36,516 nt of DNA, taken from positions 1-36,516 of the forward strand of contig CAMFPD010000002.1 in assembly GCA_945971355.1 (NCBI GenBank), written 5' to 3'. The notes beneath the pieces are model-generated. The model saw only the letters and a program-made list of their open reading frames with translations. It did no database searches and was not told the DNA's origin. Positions 1 through 7,053 of the stretch are shown piece after piece. Within the stretch, counting starts at the first letter, position 1, and every line of letters begins with the position of its first letter. A program made the position numbers and the translations under genes. Origin of the DNA: an uncultured Lachnobacterium sp. Its GTDB lineage: Bacteria; Bacillota; Clostridia; Lachnospirales; Lachnospiraceae.

Positions 1-569
1 CTATGTACATAGTTCTGGTACCAATATTTGGCATAGTAATTGGCCGAAAACAGTCATTACGAATGTGGATTGCTATATTAATAGCAGTAGCTGGTCTGTA
101 TTTTTTGTGTATGACAACCGGAAATTGTTCGATTCAGATAGGCGATGTTCTTTTGCTTTTGTGTGCGGTGTCATTCTCAATTCAAATACTGTTAGTGGAT
201 CATTTTTCTCCTCTTGTAAATGGAGTGAAGCTGGCTTGGGTGCAGTTCTTTGTTTGTGGAGTTTTATCTGCGGTACTTATGTTTATCTATGAACAGCCAA
301 CCATATCAGGTATTGTTAGTGGATGGTCATCGATATTATATGCAGGAGCATTGTCCACTGGTGTGGCATACACAATTCAGGTTATAGCTCAAAAGGGGAT
401 GAATCCAGCAGTGGCATCACTTATAATGAGTATGGAGTCAGTTATTTCGGTTATAGCAGGCTGGCTAATACTTAATCAGAAGCTAAGTAAAAGGGAACTG
501 ATTGGCTGCGGACTTATGTTTGCGGCAATAATTCTGGTTCAGCTGCCAGAACGAAATAAACAAAATTAG
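1..569 (+). CDS. EamA/DMT-family permease, C-terminal part (gene enters from the left edge)
   Basis: The reading frame is open at the left edge and ends with TAG at 567-569. The 188 visible residues correspond to the last two membrane segments of a first EamA repeat and a full second EamA repeat. They contain about seven hydrophobic helices, and the last one (GLMFAAIILVQLPE) is the usual end of the family. Full EamA transporters have about 290-300 residues and ten helices, so roughly 100 N-terminal residues lie outside the window. The ATG at position 3 is probably internal. Members of the drug/metabolite transporter superfamily move small metabolites across the inner membrane; the substrate cannot be read from the sequence. 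The next transcription unit starts with its own promoter about 25 bases downstream. Confidence 0.85.
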   Translation, partial: MYIVLVPIFGIVIGRKQSLRMWIAILIAVAGLYFLCMTTGNCSIQIGDVLLLLCAVSFSIQILLVDHFSPLVNGVKLAWVQFFVCGVLSAVLMFIYEQPTISGIVSGWSSILYAGALSTGVAYTIQVIAQKGMNPAVASLIMSMESVISVIAGWLILNQKLSKRELIGCGLMFAAIILVQLPERNKQN

Positions 570-591
570 TGAAAATAAGGACATGAGGCTC

Positions 592-621
592 TTGACTCAT
601 ACTGTTTGAATGTGCTATAGT
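592..621 (+). promoter_or_regulatory. Sigma-A type promoter of queT
   Basis: A -35 box TTGACT (592-597) and a -10 box TATAGT (616-621) are separated by 18 bases. The predicted start near 628 places the structured leader described next at the very 5' end of the transcript. Confidence 0.7.
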
Positions 622-627
622 CAACAT

Positions 628-705
628 TCGGAGGCTGAAAGAACCTTCCAATAAGTAACACGTCAGTTCGAGACCTTCCTGACGGAAAACAAAACTAAAG
701 GAGAA
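628..705 (+). promoter_or_regulatory. Candidate preQ1 riboswitch in the queT leader (class II or III-like)
   Basis: Between the promoter and queT the leader has a stem GGAGG (629-633) with CTTCC (645-649). It is followed by the conserved-looking stretch GTAACACG (655-662) and a six-pair hairpin CGTCAG/CTGACG (661-666 and 679-684). An A-rich segment then leads straight into the ribosome site AAAGGAG (697-703). Queuosine-precursor transporters of the QueT (COG4708) family are the classical genes under preQ1-II and preQ1-III riboswitches, which act by hiding the Shine-Dalgarno sequence. The long inserted hairpin fits class III somewhat better, but I could not align it to the consensus. The class assignment is inference; the position and gene context are seen. 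Confidence 0.65.
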
Positions 706-713
706 AATTAAAT

Positions 714-1235
714 ATGAGAAACAAAAAGGTATTATTCATCACTCAGGCTGCAGTAATTGCTGCGATTTATGTTGTGCTTACAATGTTTATCAATGCATTT
801 AATCTTGCAAGCGGAAACATTCAGGTAAGAATTTCGGAGGCATTATGTATATTGCCGTTCTTTACATCGGCGGCTATTCCTGGACTATGGATAGGATGCC
901 TACTTGCAAATCTTCTTACGGGAGCTGCAATTTATGACATTGTATTCGGAAGTCTTGCAACACTTATTGGAGCAATAGGTACATATTTGCTTAGAAAACA
1001 CAAATTTTTATGTACACTTCCACCTGTTGTGGCCAATGCAGTCATTATTCCAATTGTTTTAAGATACGGATACGGATTTGTATTCCAGTGGCATGATAAG
1101 GATTGGTCATTACCATTCTATGCACTTACAGTAGGAGCAGGAGAAGTGATTTCAGTCTGTGTACTGGGTACGTTACTCTTAAATGTGCTAAATAAATATC
1201 GTAATGTTATTTTTAAGCAGGACGATATATCATAA
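714..1235 (+). CDS. queT: QueT-family queuosine precursor transporter
   Basis: 173 residues, the usual length for the QueT/COG4708 family. The protein has about five hydrophobic segments beginning at residue 8 (LFITQAAVIAAIYVVLTMF). It carries family-typical stretches: the VRISEALCILPFF region near residues 38-50, a glycine-rich IPGLWIGCLLANL segment and the RKHKFLCTLPPVVANAV segment. QueT is thought to be the substrate-specific membrane component of an ECF-type importer for preQ1/preQ0, which bacteria use to make queuosine in the tRNA wobble position. The ATG at 714 has AAAGGAG ten bases upstream. The gene forms its own transcription unit between a promoter/riboswitch leader and a strong terminator. 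No ECF ATPase genes are near, as expected when a shared energising module is encoded elsewhere. Confidence 0.9.
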   Translation: MRNKKVLFITQAAVIAAIYVVLTMFINAFNLASGNIQVRISEALCILPFFTSAAIPGLWIGCLLANLLTGAAIYDIVFGSLATLIGAIGTYLLRKHKFLCTLPPVVANAVIIPIVLRYGYGFVFQWHDKDWSLPFYALTVGAGEVISVCVLGTLLLNVLNKYRNVIFKQDDIS

Positions 1236-1249
1236 ATTATAAAATGTAT

Positions 1250-1302
1250 AAACTCTGGTAACTCTGATATTGTTATATATCAAGGTTATTGGAGTTTTTT
1301 TA
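1250..1302 (+). terminator. Rho-independent terminator after queT
   Basis: A stem of about 20 pairs with a few G-T wobbles and one mismatch: AACTCTGGTAACTCTGATAT pairs with ATATCAAGGTTATTGGAGTT. It is followed directly by a run of T. Confidence 0.85.
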
Positions 1303-1329
1303 TTAAAATTTTTGTGTATTTTACTAAAA

Positions 1330-1384
1330 TGTCGAAAACTATCATTTTGGAGAGTTTACTTATAGGGTTTTGTTTGTATATAAT
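1330..1384 (+). promoter_or_regulatory. Putative promoter of the kinase locus with a Spo0A-box-like heptamer
   Basis: TATAAT (1379-1384) with a weak -35 TTTACT (1355-1360, spacer 18) lies about 45 bases before the first kinase gene. TGTCGAA, identical to the core of the Bacillus Spo0A box, lies at 1330-1336, about 18 bases upstream of the -35. It sits inside an AAAATG...CATTTT inverted repeat (1326-1331 and 1343-1348). One 7-base match is expected several times by chance in a window of this size, so the Spo0A reading is tentative. It is strengthened only by its location and by the sporulating background. Confidence 0.45.
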
Positions 1385-1429
1385 AATATGAAAAGAAGGT
1401 TGCTTATGGATAAATAGGAGTTTAAGGTT

Positions 1430-4225
1430 ATGAAAAAATATAATAAGATTATTTGGGCGCTCTTTTTTATTCAGTTAGTTGTGATAGCAATTGTGCTAAA
1501 GACGGCTAAGGTAGATGATATGACTCTGGCAAAAGGAAATGTTCATTCTTTTAACACCGGATGGACATTGATAAGGGAAGATTCTGAAGAGACAGAGTTG
1601 TTGGAATTACCTTATAATACCACCAGTAGGGCAAATGAGAAAATTGTTATCAAAAATACTATTCCAAGTAAATACTGGGGAGAGACTTTAACTTTTTTGT
1701 CTGCTGATAAAACATTGAAAATCACAGTGGATGGAGAAGAAATTTACACCTTTGGGTTAAATGATGAGAGAATGTTTGGTGGGACACCGGGCAGTGTGAT
1801 TGTATTTGCTGACATACCTGAGAATTGTAAGACCGGAGAGGTTGAGATTGAAATGAGCTCTCCTTATGCCAATTATGCAACTTATATAACCGAGATATCT
1901 GTTGCAAGAAGAGATGTGGCAATTCTCCATTTCATAAAGCAAAAGGCATTTGACATTATTATAACAGCTGCCATATTTATTGTTGCTGTAATTTTTATTA
2001 TATTGGCAATTGTACAGAAAATGTCACTTAGGAATGTTGTGGGAATAGAGTATCTCGGTGTACATCTGTTTCTTATGAGCATATATTATCTGATTGAAAC
2101 CAAGGTGCCGGAGGTGTTTTACGGAAATCAGACATTGTACTCGAATTTAATCTTTATTATTTTGATGACAGCGCCTTTGGCCTTTGAAGCATATTGCTAC
2201 GAGTCAACACCAAAAATCAGGAAAATTGTATTATTATTAATGGCAATTTCTGTGATAAATATAATAATGCAGCTTATTCTTCAAATTAGCGGATGTCGGG
2301 ACTTCTTAGAGATGTCTTTTGTTTCACATTGCATTATTTTCCTGAATTTTATTGTGAATGCTGTGGAATTAGGCAAGGACGTAAAAAAGGAGAAAAGCCT
2401 GGAGACTTGGATTAGCCTTATAGGGGCAGTATCCATGATAATTGGTGGAGTTGTTGACATTTTGAGAACATATACCATAAAGGTAGGAGATTTAGGAAAA
2501 GCAAGCAGGTATGGGGTATGCATTTTTGGAATATGTACCTTGATTATCTACATGCGTCATATGATGCAGGAGCATGTAGAGTTTGTGGAGCAGGCAAAAA
2601 ATGATGCTATTGCTGCAAATGTGGCAAAAAGTCGGTTCCTTGCAAATATGTCACATGAAATTCGTACTCCAATTAATGGAATCATAGGTATGGATACTAT
2701 GCTTCTTAAAAATTGTGATACCTGCGATGCAGAGGAAATCAGAGAGTATGCCAAGAATATTCAAAGTGCCAGCCAGACACTATTATCTATTGTGAATGAT
2801 ATTCTGGATATATCGAAAATCGAATCTGGAAAAATGGAAATTATACCGGTAGAGTATGAGTTATTTTCAGTGCTCAATGACTGTTACAATATGACCAAAG
2901 CCAGAGCTGATGCCAAAAATCTGGATTTTAAAATGGAAATTGATTCAAAGGTTCCATCTGTTCTTTATGGTGATGAGGTTCATGTTAGACAGATTATTAA
3001 CAACTTTTTGTCAAATGCTGTGAAATATACCAAAGAGGGAACTGTTATTCTTCGTATGGGATATGAACAGATGGGGCACAAACAGATTTATCTGAAGATA
3101 GAGGTAGAGGATACTGGAATTGGTATAAAAGAATCGGATATGGATAAATTGTTCATTAATTTTACAAGAGTTGATGAACAGAAAAACCGGAGCATAGAGG
3201 GAACCGGCTTAGGATTAAGTCTTACCAAAAATCTTGTAGAACTGATGGGTGGAAAAATCAATGTCATAAGTGAATATGGAAAAGGTTCTGTTTTCACAGC
3301 AACGGTTCCACAGAAGGTTGTAAGCTTTGAACCATTAGGTGACTTCTCACAGAAATATAAGCAGTTTATCCATTCGGTAGACAGAAATGATAAAGCATTT
3401 ATAGTGCCAGATGCAAGAATTCTTGTGGTAGATGATGTAGAGATGAACTTGAAGGTTGCTCAAAGTTATTTGAAACAAACCAAGTCAATGGTTGATGTGG
3501 CAAATAGTGGAAAAGAATGTCTTCAGATGATTGAGGAGAAAAAATATGACATTATTTTTCTTGATCACATGATGCCGGAAATGGATGGAATAGAAACACT
3601 GAAGGCAATCAAATCATCAGAAAGCCACTGCAACATAGATACACCGATTATTGTACTAACGGCAAATGCAGTCGTAGGTGCTAAGGAAAAATATCTGGAA
3701 GATGGTTTTACAGATTATTTGTCAAAACCTATCCGAGAGGATGAACTAATGGATATGCTTCGGGAATATCTTCCAGAGGAGTTGGTTAAGCTGGAAGATG
3801 AAACTGAACAGGAATTAAAGCAGGAACAGAGCAGCAAACAGGAAGAGTGCATAGAGGAAGCTGTGGATTCTGCAAGAGAAATGACTCTTGATGAACGTTT
3901 TCCGACACTAAATACACAGGTCGGAATGGGCTATTGTATGAATGATGAAGGTTTCTATTTGGAAATGATTGAAGAATACATTAGCGGAGATAAAAGGGAC
4001 GTGCTGGCAGAGGAATATGCAAAAGAATCATGGAAGGACTATGAGATATATGTGCATTCCTTAAAAAGTACTTCACTTAATATCGGTGCAGAACAGTTGT
4101 CAGAATATGCAAAGGCATTGGAATTTGCTGCAAAAGATGGTGATTATACATATATTAAGGAACATCATGATGAGGTGATGTCTGAGTATGAAAAATTACT
4201 TGCTGAATTGAAAAAAGGACTGTAA
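1430..4225 (+). CDS. Membrane hybrid histidine kinase, HK-REC-HPt (931 aa)
   Basis: Layout: one membrane helix at residues 8-24, then an extracytoplasmic beta-rich domain (about 26-165) resembling the N-terminal part of 7TMR-DISM sensors. A block of about seven hydrophobic segments follows (171-380). Next come HisKA with the phosphorylatable His409 (MSHEIRTP), an HATPase domain with N529 in NNFLSNAVKY, DTGIGI at 561-566 and GTGLGL from 591. A receiver domain has D668/D669 and phospho-acceptor Asp712 (IIFLDHMMPEMDG). A C-terminal HPt domain carries His876 (YVHSLKS). All catalytic residues of a complete His-Asp-His relay are present in one chain. The start has AGGAG ten bases upstream. It opens a same-strand cluster with two more hybrid kinases and a solute-binding protein. 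The ligand is unknown, and no DNA-binding output regulator is encoded nearby. Confidence 0.93.
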   Translation: MKKYNKIIWALFFIQLVVIAIVLKTAKVDDMTLAKGNVHSFNTGWTLIREDSEETELLELPYNTTSRANEKIVIKNTIPSKYWGETLTFLSADKTLKITVDGEEIYTFGLNDERMFGGTPGSVIVFADIPENCKTGEVEIEMSSPYANYATYITEISVARRDVAILHFIKQKAFDIIITAAIFIVAVIFIILAIVQKMSLRNVVGIEYLGVHLFLMSIYYLIETKVPEVFYGNQTLYSNLIFIILMTAPLAFEAYCYESTPKIRKIVLLLMAISVINIIMQLILQISGCRDFLEMSFVSHCIIFLNFIVNAVELGKDVKKEKSLETWISLIGAVSMIIGGVVDILRTYTIKVGDLGKASRYGVCIFGICTLIIYMRHMMQEHVEFVEQAKNDAIAANVAKSRFLANMSHEIRTPINGIIGMDTMLLKNCDTCDAEEIREYAKNIQSASQTLLSIVNDILDISKIESGKMEIIPVEYELFSVLNDCYNMTKARADAKNLDFKMEIDSKVPSVLYGDEVHVRQIINNFLSNAVKYTKEGTVILRMGYEQMGHKQIYLKIEVEDTGIGIKESDMDKLFINFTRVDEQKNRSIEGTGLGLSLTKNLVELMGGKINVISEYGKGSVFTATVPQKVVSFEPLGDFSQKYKQFIHSVDRNDKAFIVPDARILVVDDVEMNLKVAQSYLKQTKSMVDVANSGKECLQMIEEKKYDIIFLDHMMPEMDGIETLKAIKSSESHCNIDTPIIVLTANAVVGAKEKYLEDGFTDYLSKPIREDELMDMLREYLPEELVKLEDETEQELKQEQSSKQEECIEEAVDSAREMTLDERFPTLNTQVGMGYCMNDEGFYLEMIEEYISGDKRDVLAEEYAKESWKDYEIYVHSLKSTSLNIGAEQLSEYAKALEFAAKDGDYTYIKEHHDEVMSEYEKLLAELKKGL

Positions 4226-4269
4226 TGTACAAAAGTATATGAAATGAGAACAAGGTAGGGGGAAAATCC

Positions 4270-7053
4270 ATGTATGAACAGGAAAAACAGCGGTCAACAC
4301 ATCTTCTGATATTGATTGTCTGTACAGTTTTGATTTTGGCTTTAACAGGAGAAGCAATTCTTCTGGGATGGGAAATTGGTGCAGTTGTTTTGCTGCTGCT
4401 GGGGCTTACTGTCTGCTGGGTGTTTCATATTATAGAAAAAATGCCTGAATCCAGCAGGCTGTGGCAGTATTTTATACTGTCAATGCTAGCCTTTTTCTTC
4501 TATGGAATACATGAGACAAGTGTATATGATCTGGCTCCTCTTATGATTGTAATTATCATATTGTATTCTGCCACAGAAAATTATAGCATTATCAGGCTTT
4601 GCGTTATTACATACTTTCTTACAATGGGGTATGATTTTGTATTCGTGTTGGGACGAGATATAGAATTGTCATCTCTTGTGATTACACGTTCTATTTTTCA
4701 TCTTGTGCTGGTTTTCATGGCAGGGATGATTACGAAAACCATTCTGGAAAGGCGTAATAAGGAAAGAAAAAATAGTGAAAATCAAATTGCAGAACTGGAA
4801 GAGACAAACCGCAGAACAGAGGACTTTCTGACCAATGTATCTCACGAGCTGCGAACACCGATTAATGCCGTTACGGGAATTACGGCAGTTATGCTCAAAA
4901 ACGAAGATAATGATGATAGGAAAAAGAATTTACAATCAATACAGGTCGCGGGATATAGACTCTTTGGGCAGATTGGAGATATTCTTGATTACACAGAAAT
5001 CGATACCAAAAGGATTACGGTGAGTGAAGAAGCCTATATGATTTCGTCACTTATCAATGATGTAATCAATAGGAATCACCAGTCAGACAAAGGAAAAAAA
5101 CTTGAACTGGTTTTTGACATTGACCCAGATGTACCTTCTGTTTTACTTGGTGATGGAAAGAAAATTAAGAAGATATTGGGACATCTTATTGATAATGCAT
5201 TCAAGTTCACTCAAAAAGGTGGTGTTTATGTCAGAGTATATGCCATAAAAAAGAAATATGGCGTCAATCTTTGTATCAGGGTTAGTGATACAGGTGTGGG
5301 AATTGCACAGGAAGAATTGGAAAAGATAAAAGAACGTTTTTATCAATCCAATGCCGGAAGAAATCGTAGAGCAGGCGGATTAGGGTTAGGTCTTTCAATT
5401 GTGTCTGGCATGGTGTCTGTAATGGAAGGCTTTATTCAGATTGAAAGCGTTGTGGGAGAAGGAACAACTGTCACTGTCAGCATACCACAGAAGATAGTGG
5501 ATGAAGCAAAAGTCATGGTGGTTGATGATAAAGCTGATTTGTGCCTGGCATGTTACTTAAGACCAGAGAAATATGAAGTTCCGCAAGTGAGAGATTATTA
5601 CAATGAGATGATTTCCCATATGGTTCAGGGACTTGAAATTTCTCTGCACAGAATTTCAAACATGGATGAGCTTGAAAAACTAGCCTCAATGTATCAATTG
5701 ACACATCTGTTTATTGGAAAAGAAGAATATGGTGAAAATGAGAAATATTTTGAAGATTTGAATCAGAATGTAAAGGTTATTGTAGTAGCAGATGAAGATT
5801 TCAGCTTACCGAAGGAAAGCAGAATAAAGATTTTGAAAAAGCCGTTTTATAGTCTGCCTATTGTCAACATATTAAATGCGGACTCTCTGGAAAATGAATC
5901 AGTGCTGAAGGAGAAGACTATGCTCTGTCCTGGAGTGAAAGTGCTGGTTGTGGATGATGAACCTATGAATCTGATGGTGGCAGAAGGAATTTTCAAAGAT
6001 TATCAGATGATTGTTACTAAAGCAGACAGTGGAAAACGTGCCATTGAACTTTGTGAGATGGAAGATTATGATTTGATTTTTCTTGATCATATGATGCCGG
6101 AAATGGATGGAGTGGAGACCTTAAAAAGAATTCGTAAAATTGATAATAATTCAAACAGAGTGCTTACTATTATTGCTTTTACGGCAAATGCTGTCAGCGG
6201 TGCAAGAGAAATGTTTCTTAGAGAAGGCTTTGATGAGTTTGTATCCAAGCCAATTGAACCATTGGAACTTGAACGAGTTCTAAGAAAAGTGCTGCCAAAA
6301 TCATCAGTTGTATTTGTAGATGAAAATAGTAAAAAAAATTCAAATAAAGAAATAAAAGTAGAGAAGGATGCACAAGAAGCTAATAATAATTCTGAAAAAG
6401 ATAGAATGACAGAGCTTGAAGAAGCTGGAATTAATACGAAGTCCGGCATTCAATATTGTGGTGGGGACGATAAATTCTATTTTGAATTACTTACACAATT
6501 TGCGGAGGATTTCAAACAGAAAGTGTCGGACGTGGGTACTTTCTTTGCACAGAAGGATTTTGAAAATTACTGCATTAGAGTTCATGCTGTGAAGAGTACT
6601 GCAAAGATGGTAGGTGCAGATTCACTGTCAGAAAATGCAAAAAACATGGAAATGGCAGCTAAGAATCAGGATGTGGATTATATCAAAAAACATCATGAAG
6701 AACTTGTCAATGAATATACTCAGGTGGTGCAGAGTATATGTGACGTACTCGAACTGAATACAAAATCCCGTATTAATGAGACAGAAGTGGATAAAACAGA
6801 AGTGGATGAAACAGAAATATCTACAGACGATTTGATTGAACGATTAAGAGCACTGGTGGAAGGTTTGAAAACCTTCGAAGCTGATAAGGCAGAGTCTTTA
6901 CTTTCGGAATTAAGTACAGTGGTATATAGAGGAGAGAAAGTTGAAAACCTTCTTTGCGATGTACGACTGGATGTGGATGATTTCGAATTCGGTGCAGCTT
7001 CCGAGAAAGTGAAGAGCCTGATTAAAAATTTGGAAGGCGGTGAAGCAGAATGA
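4270..7053 (+). CDS. Membrane hybrid histidine kinase with pseudo-receiver, receiver, HPt and C-terminal tail (927 aa)
   Basis: About six membrane helices occupy residues 10-155, with no large external domain. A short coiled coil leads to HisKA with His192 (NVSHELRTP). The ATPase domain has DNAFKFT near 309, DTGVGI near 340 and a GLGLGLS lid. Residues 414-540 fold like a receiver (VMVVDD at the start, KKP near the end), but the phospho-acceptor strand reads LFIGKE and lacks the Asp, so it is probably a non-phosphorylated pseudo-receiver. A full receiver follows (557-667, Asp606), then an HPt domain with His772 (RVHAVKST). The tail at 850-923 is a helical module I cannot assign, joined by a linker coded by a 15-bp tandem repeat. 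The start has GTAGGGGG upstream. The stop codon overlaps the start of the next kinase by four bases, so the two are probably translationally coupled. Confidence 0.92.
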   Translation: MYEQEKQRSTHLLILIVCTVLILALTGEAILLGWEIGAVVLLLLGLTVCWVFHIIEKMPESSRLWQYFILSMLAFFFYGIHETSVYDLAPLMIVIIILYSATENYSIIRLCVITYFLTMGYDFVFVLGRDIELSSLVITRSIFHLVLVFMAGMITKTILERRNKERKNSENQIAELEETNRRTEDFLTNVSHELRTPINAVTGITAVMLKNEDNDDRKKNLQSIQVAGYRLFGQIGDILDYTEIDTKRITVSEEAYMISSLINDVINRNHQSDKGKKLELVFDIDPDVPSVLLGDGKKIKKILGHLIDNAFKFTQKGGVYVRVYAIKKKYGVNLCIRVSDTGVGIAQEELEKIKERFYQSNAGRNRRAGGLGLGLSIVSGMVSVMEGFIQIESVVGEGTTVTVSIPQKIVDEAKVMVVDDKADLCLACYLRPEKYEVPQVRDYYNEMISHMVQGLEISLHRISNMDELEKLASMYQLTHLFIGKEEYGENEKYFEDLNQNVKVIVVADEDFSLPKESRIKILKKPFYSLPIVNILNADSLENESVLKEKTMLCPGVKVLVVDDEPMNLMVAEGIFKDYQMIVTKADSGKRAIELCEMEDYDLIFLDHMMPEMDGVETLKRIRKIDNNSNRVLTIIAFTANAVSGAREMFLREGFDEFVSKPIEPLELERVLRKVLPKSSVVFVDENSKKNSNKEIKVEKDAQEANNNSEKDRMTELEEAGINTKSGIQYCGGDDKFYFELLTQFAEDFKQKVSDVGTFFAQKDFENYCIRVHAVKSTAKMVGADSLSENAKNMEMAAKNQDVDYIKKHHEELVNEYTQVVQSICDVLELNTKSRINETEVDKTEVDETEISTDDLIERLRALVEGLKTFEADKAESLLSELSTVVYRGEKVENLLCDVRLDVDDFEFGAASEKVKSLIKNLEGGEAE

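Noticed and set aside
6087..6449. 120-codon minus-strand frame opposite the receiver of the second kinase
   Set aside because: It is the mirror of conserved receiver codons on the plus strand and has no own start signals.
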